DNA from: an uncultured Clostridia bacterium
GTDB taxonomy: Bacteria; Bacillota; Clostridia; Oscillospirales; CAG-272
Assembly (NCBI GenBank): GCA_945485605.1
Contig: CALYSG010000044.1
Span: 1 to 12,161, forward strand
Direction of reading: 5' to 3'
DNA length: 12,161 bases
In this document: in pieces, positions 1 through 6,497 of the stretch
Layout of the letters: each line of letters begins with the position of its first letter
Numbering within the stretch: the stretch's first letter is position 1
Translations under genes and position numbers: made by a program
Notes under the pieces: generated by a model
The model's database searches: none
What the model saw: the letters and a program-made list of their open reading frames with translations, nothing else
What the model was told of the DNA's origin: nothing

Positions 1-1029
1 AAAAAGGAGTACAACCCTTGCGGCAACTCTTACGTCGTGATAGACGGCGGAAGAATAAAGGCGGCGGTCGGGGCTTTCGATATCGGATTAGAGGTATGCG
101 GAGAGAAGCTCTCCTGCCGCGGAATAGGAAATGTTGCCGTGCATCCTTTTTCAAGGTCAAAGGGTTATATGAAGCGTCTGATGGAGCAGGCTCTCGACGA
201 TATGGTGAAGGATAAAGTCGATTTTTCGGTCCTCGGCGGAAGAAGACAGAGGTACAACTATTTTTCGTTTGAAAAGGGCGGAAGCTCTTACAGCTTCAGC
301 CTGAACAGCGATAATATGCGTCATTGCTTCGGGAATGATAGGGCACACCGCTTTGAAATAAAAAAACTTGAGCGGAACGATCCCTCGCTTTCTTGCGTGG
401 CGGCTCTCGCATCGGAGAAGCCATATCATACAAGTCGCAACGAGCGCGATCTTTATGACATACTCGTCTCATGGCGTGCCTCCGTATACGCGGCGTTTGA
501 AGACGGAATTTTTGCAGGCTATGCAATAGTTCTTGATAAGAGGATCACCGAAAGCGCAACCGTAAATTCGGCTGATTATGCCGATTTTATTGTCTGCCTT
601 TACGACAGCATAGCGCCGGGAGGCAAGCTTGATATCACGCTTCCCGAGTTTGAGCAAGATCACATAAAGGCTATATATACAGTGACCGAGGGCTGGTCGG
701 TCACCTCAAACGAGCTTTACTCTGTTTTGAATTACAAGCATACCTGCGAAGCTTTTATGAAGCTGAAGGCAACCTATGCTAAGCTTCCGGAAGGCGAGCT
801 CGTTTTGCATATCGACGGCAGGGCGGGGGAAGAGAACCTGATCTTCCGTGTTCAAGGCGGAATTCCTTCGGTTGAAAATACCGACCGTGAGCCTCAGATA
901 AAGCTTTCACACCTTGAAGCCGAGAGACTGCTGTTTGCCTCTGCAAACCCCGAAAGGTTCTCGCTTCCTGCTTTTGCACAACTCTGGTTCCCGTTGCCGA
1001 TCTGGATGTATTCCGCTGATATGGTCTGA
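1..1029 (+). CDS. Eis-like GNAT N-acetyltransferase, 5' end missing
   Basis: The reading frame is open from base 1 to a TGA at 1027-1029, giving 342 residues without a start, so the gene begins upstream of the window; Eis-family proteins are near 400 residues, so roughly 50 are missing. The N-terminal part carries a GNAT acetyl-CoA loop: the segment GNVAVHPFSRSKGYMKRLME (about nt 127-186) matches the V-x-P-x-x-R-x-x-G pattern. An aromatic patch follows (RYNYFSFE, about nt 250-273), where Eis-type enzymes place their catalytic tyrosine. The last 90 residues resemble the sterol-carrier-like C-terminal domain of that family and end in a free carboxylate after SADMV, which in Eis takes part in catalysis (family knowledge). 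The substrate cannot be told from sequence; family members acetylate amines on aminoglycosides, peptides or proteins. It is convergent with the loader gene and shares its terminator. GNAT membership is fairly firm, the Eis subgroup less so. Confidence 0.75.
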   Translation, partial: KKEYNPCGNSYVVIDGGRIKAAVGAFDIGLEVCGEKLSCRGIGNVAVHPFSRSKGYMKRLMEQALDDMVKDKVDFSVLGGRRQRYNYFSFEKGGSSYSFSLNSDNMRHCFGNDRAHRFEIKKLERNDPSLSCVAALASEKPYHTSRNERDLYDILVSWRASVYAAFEDGIFAGYAIVLDKRITESATVNSADYADFIVCLYDSIAPGGKLDITLPEFEQDHIKAIYTVTEGWSVTSNELYSVLNYKHTCEAFMKLKATYAKLPEGELVLHIDGRAGEENLIFRVQGGIPSVENTDREPQIKLSHLEAERLLFASANPERFSLPAFAQLWFPLPIWMYSADMV

Positions 1030-1034
1030 TATTG

Positions 1035-1068
1035 AAAAACCTCCCGCAGTTTTCTTCGGGAGGTTTTT
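1035..1068. terminator. Bidirectional intrinsic terminator between convergent genes
   Basis: AAAAACCTCCCG (1035-1046) pairs perfectly with CGGGAGGTTTTT (1057-1068) around a 10-nt loop. On the plus strand the stem is followed by a T run (1064-1069); on the minus strand the A run gives five U. It begins 5 nt after the acetyltransferase stop and 5 nt after the loader stop, so it can end both transcripts. Confidence 0.92.
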
Positions 1069-1073
1069 TATGT

Positions 1074-2060
1074 TCATTTTGAAGAGGTTTGCCTTAGCTT
1101 CTGCGCACGAATATCGACCCCGATGAACTGCTCTATGAAGAATTCGCCGAACACGCGACTTGTTATTCTGTCCCAGTAGCGCTTTCTGAATTCCTCCGTG
1201 TTGAGATTCGTGCTGAGGATCATGGGTTTTTTTGAATTGAGCCTTGTATTAAGGACGCTGTATATCGTCGATACGGAAAACTGATTCGATATTTCGGTTC
1301 CGAGATCGTCGATTATAAGAAGGTCACAGTCAAAATATCTTTCCGTGGGCGAAATGTCCGGGGTGTCCGAGCTGCCGAAGCGCCTGTATTCAAAGTCGGA
1401 TATCATTCCGATAGCCGTGACGTACATAACGTCGTACCCCGATTCAATGACTTTTTTTGCAACGGCACTTGAAAGGTGAGTTTTGCCGAGTCCCGTGCCT
1501 CCGAAAAAGGCGAGATTGCCGCTACCCGTACCGTGAAAAGCCTCGGAGTAGTCGAAAACGTCACGGTAAACCTTGTTCATTGCCGCAAAGACCTTCGGAC
1601 TTGTGCTGTAATAGTCGAGAGAGAACGTATCGAAGCTCTGCGTTCTGAGCAGTTCTCCGATCCCCGAAGACTCATACCCTGCGAGTATAAGCTCTTTTCT
1701 GAGGCATGAGCACATCTTTCCGTCGACATATCCGGTATCGTCGCAAAGGGGACATTCGTATTGAACATCAAGGTAATCATCCGGGTACCCGTTAGCCACG
1801 AGGGTAGCGCGTCTTATCTTATGATAAGCTGTATTTTTCTCCTGTATTGCGGCAAGCCGTTCTTCAAGGTCCTCCGGGTGATTCATTACGGCGTCGATGA
1901 TCATGCTCCCGGTCTCGGCAAGGTTTTCGTCGATCTCGGCAATGTCGGGTATTTTTTCTTCGAGCTGTGTCTTCCGATCGACAGCCGCTTTGAGTGCGCG
2001 AAGGCGTTTTTGATCGAATTCGAGCCTTATTCTGTTGTAGTTTTCGGGATTGAAGCTCAT
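1074..2060 (-). CDS. DnaC/DnaI-family AAA+ helicase loader (ATP-binding protein)
   Basis: This 328-residue protein most likely loads the replicative helicase DnaB onto single-stranded DNA at initiation or restart. Residues 1-80 are helical and charged. A four-cysteine zinc finger follows (C103, C106, C117, C119, in CPLCDDTGYVDGKMCSC), as in Gram-positive DnaI-type loaders. The AAA+ ATPase domain has Walker A GGTGLGKT (187-194), Walker B LLIIDDLG (247-254), a sensor-1 STN (283-285) and a probable arginine finger in RITSR (298-302). The ATG at 2060 is supported by AAGGAGG at 2071-2077, 10 nt upstream. It overlaps the stop of the dnaD-like gene by 4 nt (ATGA), so the two are translationally coupled. 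IstB transposition helpers share the fold, but no transposase is adjacent and the DnaD neighbour favours a replication role. It is the last gene of its operon and ends 5 nt before the terminator. Confidence 0.9.
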   Translation of the reverse strand: MSFNPENYNRIRLEFDQKRLRALKAAVDRKTQLEEKIPDIAEIDENLAETGSMIIDAVMNHPEDLEERLAAIQEKNTAYHKIRRATLVANGYPDDYLDVQYECPLCDDTGYVDGKMCSCLRKELILAGYESSGIGELLRTQSFDTFSLDYYSTSPKVFAAMNKVYRDVFDYSEAFHGTGSGNLAFFGGTGLGKTHLSSAVAKKVIESGYDVMYVTAIGMISDFEYRRFGSSDTPDISPTERYFDCDLLIIDDLGTEISNQFSVSTIYSVLNTRLNSKKPMILSTNLNTEEFRKRYWDRITSRVFGEFFIEQFIGVDIRAQKLRQTSSK

Positions 2061-3085
2061 TCTTCGCTTTCCTCCTTGCGATCTGATGAGAAGCTTCTTT
2101 GAAGCGCAGCTTCAAAGAAGCTGTCAGTGTCAAAACTGCCGTTTTTCGCGGCTGCCTGCTTTTCCTGTTTTTCGGCATCCGCCTGCTCTGGCGTGCGTAT
2201 GCCTTCGCTTTGCCATCTTTCAAGGATCGCGTTGGCGTAGGCGAGCGACGCACCGTTGGTTGAATCGACTGTTATCTCATATGCTTTTTTTATCATATCA
2301 ATGCCGAAGCCGAGGTCAGAGGTCCACGCGGTTATGAATTTCTTCTCTTTTGTAGTAAGAGCACGAGATTTCATTCCGAAGAGCCTTCTTATCTCGCCTT
2401 CGGCTTCAGCGAAGGCTTCGAGCTTTTTTATATGAGTTCGAAGCTCCTCTGTCTCGGTTATACCGTCATCATACAGAGAAAACGCCAGCTTGCGGATATA
2501 ATGAAGTGATTTTTTTCCTGCGCGTGAGCAATAATCGAATAAAAGGATTATGTATTCACTGTCGAGCTTTAAATAATCGAGCATTCCGAGGACTATGCTG
2601 ACCTCGTGAGGATTGAACATTTTCCCCATAAGAGTCTGACATTCGTCGATGAGTTGTGCCGCCTCATGCCTGTCGCTGAGGATCCCGTTAAGCTCTGCCG
2701 TAGTATAATTCGGAAGCTCGTCCTCGGGAAGTAGCTTTTTTTCTTCCTTTTTGCCGGAATCATTTGATCCGACAGCGGCAGACTGAGCTCTTCCTTTTTC
2801 GGTTGCGACGACAGATACTTTATCTTCATCTGTTTCATCTTCATCGGTTACGTCTATTAGTCCCGCACCCCGCCAGAATGCAAGTGAAAGACCGACCGCG
2901 GCTTCGTCAATTCCGCATTTTTCCGCGACCGATCGAATGATATCATCCTCCGATCCCGTTTTTTTGCACGTTGAAGAAAGTGCGAACAGAACTTTTATGT
3001 CCTTTTTGGAAGCCTTGTCTATATATCCGGCAGCCTTTCCGGGCAGTACGATTGCCTCTGTTCCGTATATGAGTGATATTTTCAT
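2057..3085 (-). CDS. DnaD-domain replication initiation/restart protein
   Basis: This is a 342-residue protein. Residues 1-78 look like a winged-helix DNA-binding or dimerisation domain. Residues 80-125 form an acidic, low-complexity linker (DEDETDEDK). Two DnaD C-terminal-type helical domains follow, at about 135-222 and 230-296; the second carries YANAILERW (283-291), matching the YxxxIxxxW signature of the DnaD/DnaB2 family. The tail (300-342) is charged and probably disordered. In Gram-positive bacteria such proteins help open DNA and recruit DnaB with its loader, and the overlapping downstream loader gene fits this. The ATG at 3085 lies 3 nt after the rex stop; only a weak AAAGGA site sits upstream, so coupling to rex is likely. 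The codons for residues 322-331 form a perfect inverted repeat, listed separately. It is not a clear orthologue of Bacillus DnaD, so no symbol is given. Confidence 0.88.
   Translation of the reverse strand: MKISLIYGTEAIVLPGKAAGYIDKASKKDIKVLFALSSTCKKTGSEDDIIRSVAEKCGIDEAAVGLSLAFWRGAGLIDVTDEDETDEDKVSVVATEKGRAQSAAVGSNDSGKKEEKKLLPEDELPNYTTAELNGILSDRHEAAQLIDECQTLMGKMFNPHEVSIVLGMLDYLKLDSEYIILLFDYCSRAGKKSLHYIRKLAFSLYDDGITETEELRTHIKKLEAFAEAEGEIRRLFGMKSRALTTKEKKFITAWTSDLGFGIDMIKKAYEITVDSTNGASLAYANAILERWQSEGIRTPEQADAEKQEKQAAAKNGSFDTDSFFEAALQRSFSSDRKEESEE
2092..2122. repeat. Perfect 14-bp inverted repeat in the dnaD-like 3' coding end
   Basis: AGCTTCTTTGAAGC (2092-2105) is the exact reverse complement of GCTTCAAAGAAGCT (2109-2122), with a 3-nt spacer. 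It lies in frame within codons 322-331 of the dnaD-like gene. Each arm can also fold on itself (GCTTC-TTT-GAAGC), so the RNA has two competing folds: one long hairpin or two small ones. No U run follows on the coding strand, so it is not a classical terminator. The loader's ribosome site starts 14 nt downstream of it in the transcript. Confidence 0.85.
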
Positions 3086-3088
3086 ATC

Positions 3089-3778
3089 TCAGTCATCGTC
3101 CTTTGAAAGATTTCCGCGTGTGCGGAGCTCATAGCACAGGGTCATAAGCGAGTCACCGAGATAGACATCTTCACATACCGTTTCGTCTGAACATTTCAGC
3201 TCCTTGCCCGTGAAGTTCCATATTCCTCTTATCCCCGCATCCTCAAGAAGAGGAATCGTTTCATCGGCAACACTTTTCGGCAGCGTAAGCACTGCGATAT
3301 CGACAGAGGTCTGATCACAGAATTTCTTTAGCTCAGACATATCGAGCACTTTTGCACCGCCGTATTCCTTTCCGATGACATTCTTGTCGATGTCGAACAT
3401 TGCGACAATATCGACTCCGCGGCGCTCGAACATACGGTTACGTACGAGAGCTTTTCCGAGGTTTCCGGCACCGACTATGATTCCGCGGTAGCCTTCGCCG
3501 ACACCGAGAATCTCGCTTATTTTTGTGAAAAGGTAATTTACGTTGTATCCGTAGCCTTGCTGACCGAAGCCTCCGAAGCAGTTAAGATCCTGACGTATCT
3601 GCGAGGCTGTGACCTGCATCATTTTTGAAAGCTCTCCGGAGCTTATCCTCGATTCTCCGTTTCTTATCAGCTCACGAAGATAGCGATAGTACCTCGGTAA
3701 ACGTCTGATGACAGCAGGGGACACCTGCGTTGACGGATATATTTCGGCTGATTTTCGAGTTTTTTTGTTGTTTTCCAT
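3089..3778 (-). CDS. rex: Redox-sensing transcriptional repressor Rex
   Basis: Rex is a cytoplasmic dimeric repressor that senses the NADH/NAD+ ratio; high NADH releases it from operators upstream of fermentation and NAD-regeneration genes. Residues 20-80 form the winged helix, with the recognition segment SQIRQDLNCFGGFGQQGYGY (59-78) close to the Rex consensus. A Rossmann NAD(H) domain begins at VGAGNLGKAL (102-111), with an acidic residue in FDIDK (128-132) that normally sets NADH preference. RGIWNFTG (184-191) and the C-terminal helix (205-219) that is swapped between subunits are also recognisable. The length of 229 residues is normal, with a slightly extended N-terminus of about 20 residues. 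The ATG at 3778 has only a weak AGGAACAGG upstream. It lies 22 nt after tsaD and 3 nt before the dnaD-like gene. I saw no Rex operator (TTGTnAn8TnACAA type) near this gene or the operon promoter. Confidence 0.96.
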   Translation of the reverse strand: MENNKKTRKSAEIYPSTQVSPAVIRRLPRYYRYLRELIRNGESRISSGELSKMMQVTASQIRQDLNCFGGFGQQGYGYNVNYLFTKISEILGVGEGYRGIIVGAGNLGKALVRNRMFERRGVDIVAMFDIDKNVIGKEYGGAKVLDMSELKKFCDQTSVDIAVLTLPKSVADETIPLLEDAGIRGIWNFTGKELKCSDETVCEDVYLGDSLMTLCYELRTRGNLSKDDD

Positions 3779-3800
3779 AAAATACAGACCTGTTCCTGTT

Positions 3801-4802
3801 TTACTGTGGCTCGGTTGCCGAGGCGTTCAGCCCGGTGCCCGAAAGGTTTCCTTTCAGATATTCAAAGTATCCCGCGCATGCCACCATAGCGGCGTTATCA
3901 CCGCATAGCGATATCGGCGGAACGGTTAGAGTGACGTTTTGTGCCTTGCAAAGCTCCGAGAGTCTCTTCCTGAGGTGAGAGTTCGCGGCAACGCCCCCGG
4001 CAAGGACTACTCGAGAAGCGGAGGTCATATCAAGAGCTTTTCTGACCTTTGAAGTTATTGCATCGGTTATGACGGCGGTATACGAGGCGGCAATATCGGC
4101 TGCGGAAGGCTCTTCGCCTTTCTGCCTTTCCGAATTGATGTAGTTCAAAGCGGCGGTCTTAAGCCCGCTGAATGAAAAATCAAGCCCGTCGTGAAGCGCG
4201 GGAGAGGGGAGCCTTACGGCGTTTGGATCTCCTTCATAGGCAAGTTTGTCGAGCGCAGCGCCACCGGGGTAGGGCATACCTATGACTCTTCCTATCTTGT
4301 CGAAAGCCTCTCCGGCATCGTCGTCCCGCGTAGATCCTATCTCTCTGAAGTCGGTATAGTCCTTTACATCGTATATCGAAGTGTGACCTCCCGACACTAC
4401 GACTGCAAGAAAAGGCGGTTCAAGCGTCGGATCCTCAAGATAGCCGGCGGCGACATGAGCCTTTACGTGATTAACGGCGACGAGGGGGATCCCGTATGAG
4501 TATGCAAGCGATTTTGCAAAGTTTACTCCGACGAGAAGAGCGCCGATAAGTCCCGGGAATGCCGTGACCGCGACCGCTCCGATGTCGCCGAGAGTAAGCC
4601 CCGCCTTTTCAAGCGCCTCATAGGTTATCCTTGAAACGGCTTCTATATGTGCGCGTCCCGCGATCTCGGGGACAACACCTCCGTAGAGTCTGTGTATCTC
4701 TATCTGAGAAGCAACTATATTTGATCTTATCTGTCTTTTTTCTCCGTCCACGACGGCGACCGAGGTCTCGTCGCAGGAGCTTTCTATTCCGAGAATGTAC
4801 AT
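3801..4802 (-). CDS. tsaD: tRNA N6-threonylcarbamoyladenosine transferase TsaD
   Basis: TsaD transfers the threonylcarbamoyl group from threonylcarbamoyl-AMP to A37 of tRNAs that read ANN codons, forming t6A; it works with TsaB and TsaE, neither of which is in this window. The 333-residue protein is full length and starts MYILGIESSCDETSVAVVDG. Metal ligands are visible as H112 and H116 in NHVKAHVAA and D302 in GDNAAM. The ASKHA-fold nucleotide site includes VSGGHT (136-141), FSGLK (211-215) and the VLAGGVAANSHLR loop (266-278). Its ATG overlaps the rimI stop by one base (TGATG), so it is probably translated by re-initiation. The adjacent rimI is the usual partner in bacterial tsaB-rimI-tsaD clusters. 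The last 15 residues are weakly conserved. Confidence 0.97.
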   Translation of the reverse strand: MYILGIESSCDETSVAVVDGEKRQIRSNIVASQIEIHRLYGGVVPEIAGRAHIEAVSRITYEALEKAGLTLGDIGAVAVTAFPGLIGALLVGVNFAKSLAYSYGIPLVAVNHVKAHVAAGYLEDPTLEPPFLAVVVSGGHTSIYDVKDYTDFREIGSTRDDDAGEAFDKIGRVIGMPYPGGAALDKLAYEGDPNAVRLPSPALHDGLDFSFSGLKTAALNYINSERQKGEEPSAADIAASYTAVITDAITSKVRKALDMTSASRVVLAGGVAANSHLRKRLSELCKAQNVTLTVPPISLCGDNAAMVACAGYFEYLKGNLSGTGLNASATEPQ

Positions 4803-5251
4803 CAGAGCTTTTTCTCCATTATGACAGCCGCTTCACGCGGTCGGTTGTAGTAGTCACGCCGCTTCCCGATCACGGCAAAACCCGATGAACGGTACAGCTC
4901 CAGAGCGGGAATATTCGACTCACGGACATCCAGCGTTACCCTTGAAATGTTCATTGATGCCAAAAGCCCGAAGAGCGATCCGAGAAGTCTCTTCGCGACT
5001 CCCATACGCCGAAAAGCCGGTACAGTGGCTATCCTTGCGATGTCCGCCTCGTCAAGCACCGTCATAACGCCGCAGTAAGCCGCGGGAATTCCGTTCGAGA
5101 AACAGATAAGCCCCATTCCGCCCGCACCTGTGAAAAGCCCGAGCGATTCCTCCGACCAAGGGTCGGAAAAGCATGACTTTTCTATCTCGTGCGCGAAGTG
5201 AATGTGCTCGGCTCCGAGCCTGACCGTCGAAAAATTCACGTCAGTCATCAT
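4802..5251 (-). CDS. rimI: Ribosomal-protein-alanine N-acetyltransferase RimI
   Basis: RimI is a GNAT enzyme that acetylates the N-terminal alanine of ribosomal protein S18, and sometimes other proteins. The coenzyme A loop is IATVPAFRRMGVAKRLL, and the family's C-terminal signature LDVRESNIPALELY is followed by SSGFAVIGKRRDYY, an almost exact RimI match. The frame is open further upstream to a TTG at 5305, but that would add 18 unconserved residues lying inside the upstream gene. I chose the paired ATGs at 5251 and 5248 because they give the normal length (149 or 148 residues). No good ribosome site precedes them; the start lies just before the TGA of the lipoprotein gene (5241-5243), so ribosomes ending that gene probably re-initiate here. 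It overlaps tsaD by one base. Identity is secure; the exact start is less so. Confidence 0.93.
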   Translation of the reverse strand: MMTDVNFSTVRLGAEHIHFAHEIEKSCFSDPWSEESLGLFTGAGGMGLICFSNGIPAAYCGVMTVLDEADIARIATVPAFRRMGVAKRLLGSLFGLLASMNISRVTLDVRESNIPALELYRSSGFAVIGKRRDYYNRPREAAVIMEKKL

Positions 5252-5993
5252 TATTGTTGTAGGTATCGTGAATGAATTGCGCAGGGGTGCAGATACGGTT
5301 TTCAATGTCGCATAGGAAATATTTACCGTAATTATATGTGACAGTATAGCTTCCGTCCGCGTTTGGCTCCTCCGTGTGAGCTACGTTTTCACGGAATTGG
5401 TAGCTGTCGAGGTTTGCGGCGATTTCGTATTCGAGAACTTCCTTCGTGTATTCAACGTAGGTCAGGGAATAGGCAAAGAACGGATACTTATCCGAGGTAA
5501 ATGTAAGTGTATACCTGTCACCTATCGTTGCATCGGGAGATTTGCAACTTACACCGCTTCTGTATATATCAATAATCTTCGATATATTGTTTTTGTCTGT
5601 GTCGGAGTGAAGAAGGTTAGCAACCGTGTCTTCGTAGTAGAAATGTACCGAGTCGGGAGCTATCTGTTCAAGAGTCGGAAGAGTAACCGACGAGCTTACA
5701 AGCAAAGAATCCGACGTATAATCATATATCATTTCATCGATGTTCGCGAAATTCCCGTTGTTGTCAGCCACCTTACGGTAGGAATGATCCTTTCCGTCAG
5801 TAAAAACAGCGTCCTTTGAGTAAGAGATAGGGCGATAAGTCGACGGGGCGTAATAATATGTGATCCCTGTCTTTTTGTTAGTGACTGTGCTGCCGGCGCG
5901 GTCGAGCTTCGGTAAAGCCGAGCAGGAAGCGCAGGAGGGAAGAAGGCAGACTGTCGCTATTAAAAGGCAGAGTGCCGACAGTATTTTTTTCAT
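5241..5993 (-). CDS. Predicted lipoprotein of unknown function
   Basis: I do not recognise a family for this 250-residue protein. It starts with KK, a hydrophobic stretch (residues 4-18) and then LLPSC, a lipobox with the probable lipidated cysteine at C21; a second cysteine at C24 (SCASC) is an alternative. It should therefore be anchored on the outer face of the membrane. The mature part is rich in Tyr, Asp, Asn, Ser and Thr, with alternating hydrophobic residues that suggest beta structure (for example SYTVTYNYGKYFLCDI near the C-terminus). Three more cysteines lie in the mature part, in SGVSCKSPD and in YFLCDIENRIC. The ATG at 5993 has GGAGG 7 nt upstream and lies 15 nt after the deaminase stop. 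The 3' end overlaps the rimI start by 11 nt. Its place between a nucleotide enzyme and rimI gives no functional clue, and it may be lineage-specific. Confidence 0.85.
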   Translation of the reverse strand: MKKILSALCLLIATVCLLPSCASCSALPKLDRAGSTVTNKKTGITYYYAPSTYRPISYSKDAVFTDGKDHSYRKVADNNGNFANIDEMIYDYTSDSLLVSSSVTLPTLEQIAPDSVHFYYEDTVANLLHSDTDKNNISKIIDIYRSGVSCKSPDATIGDRYTLTFTSDKYPFFAYSLTYVEYTKEVLEYEIAANLDSYQFRENVAHTEEPNADGSYTVTYNYGKYFLCDIENRICTPAQFIHDTYNNNDD

Positions 5994-6008
5994 CGTTTTT
6001 CCTCCGGT

Positions 6009-6494
6009 TCAGTAACCGAATTTTCCGCTCAGAGAATCGTCATCGGTTATCCATTCTGAGGTTTCTATCACTCTGAAATCCTCTTTCGTATCACGGATCA
6101 CGACCTTTGCGATTCCCGCGTTAAGTATTACTCTCTTGCACATCATACAGCTGCTCGTTCCCGGGACGAGGCTTCCGTCTGCAGGATCTATGCAAGCCAT
6201 GTAGAGCGTCGCTCCGAGCATTTGTTCCCGTGACGCGGCGATTATTGCGTTCTGCTCCGAATGTACCGAACGGCAAAGCTCGTATCTTTCGCCGCGCGGA
6301 ATATTCAGCTTGTCTCTCATACACTGACCGAGGTCACAGCAGTTTTTTCTGCCTCTCGGCGCTCCATTGTAGCCGGTCGAGAGGATCACGTCGTTTTTTA
6401 CGATTATCGCGCCGTAGCGCTTTCTTAAGCAGGTGCTGCGCTCGGCGACCGTCTGAGCTATATCAAGATAATAATTTTCTTTTGAGACTCTCAT
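6009..6494 (-). CDS. Deoxycytidylate (dCMP) deaminase family protein
   Basis: The likely reaction is dCMP to dUMP, feeding thymidylate synthesis in the cytoplasm. The 161-residue protein has the zinc-dependent cytidine deaminase signature: HSEQNAI, with zinc ligand H78 and catalytic E80, and SSCMMCKRVI, with zinc ligands C116 and C119. The usual proline just before the first cysteine (PCxxC) is serine here. A cysteine-rich insert (NCCDLGQC at 51-58 and C74) is typical of dCMP deaminases of the ComEB type, which bind a second zinc. YNGAPRG (42-48) belongs to the nucleotide-binding region. The ATG at 6494 has GGAGG at 6503-6507, 8 nt upstream and inside the last codons of galU, which stops 3 nt before the start. 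Family assignment is strong; dCMP as substrate is inferred from family. Confidence 0.92.
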   Translation of the reverse strand: MRVSKENYYLDIAQTVAERSTCLRKRYGAIIVKNDVILSTGYNGAPRGRKNCCDLGQCMRDKLNIPRGERYELCRSVHSEQNAIIAASREQMLGATLYMACIDPADGSLVPGTSSCMMCKRVILNAGIAKVVIRDTKEDFRVIETSEWITDDDSLSGKFGY

Positions 6495-6497
6495 ACC

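Noticed and set aside
18..215. TTG-started frame preceded by AAGGAG at the left edge
   Set aside because: It lies out of frame over the acetyltransferase, whose frame is open from base 1 and shows GNAT motifs; the site is coincidental.
1074..2060. IstB-type transposition helper
   Set aside because: The ATPase fold is shared, but there is no transposase or terminal repeat nearby, and the zinc finger and DnaD partner fit a replication loader.
1864..2253. 129-codon minus-strand frame spanning the dnaD-loader junction
   Set aside because: Its basic, low-complexity composition is that of a frame shadow, and both real genes there have clear domains.
2396..2416. GCCTTCG/CGAAGGC inverted repeat in the dnaD-like gene
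   Set aside because: A 7-bp stem with a 7-nt loop in coding sequence is expected by chance, unlike the 14-bp repeat near the gene end.
3779..3800. Possible Rex operator or promoter upstream of rex
   Set aside because: The 22-nt gap after tsaD has no TTGT-n-ACAA palindrome and no -35/-10 pair; rex appears to be transcribed from upstream.
5252..5305. Longer rimI starting at TTG 5305
   Set aside because: The extra 18 residues lie inside the lipoprotein gene, have no RimI-like features and no clear ribosome site; the ATGs at 5251/5248 give the family length.
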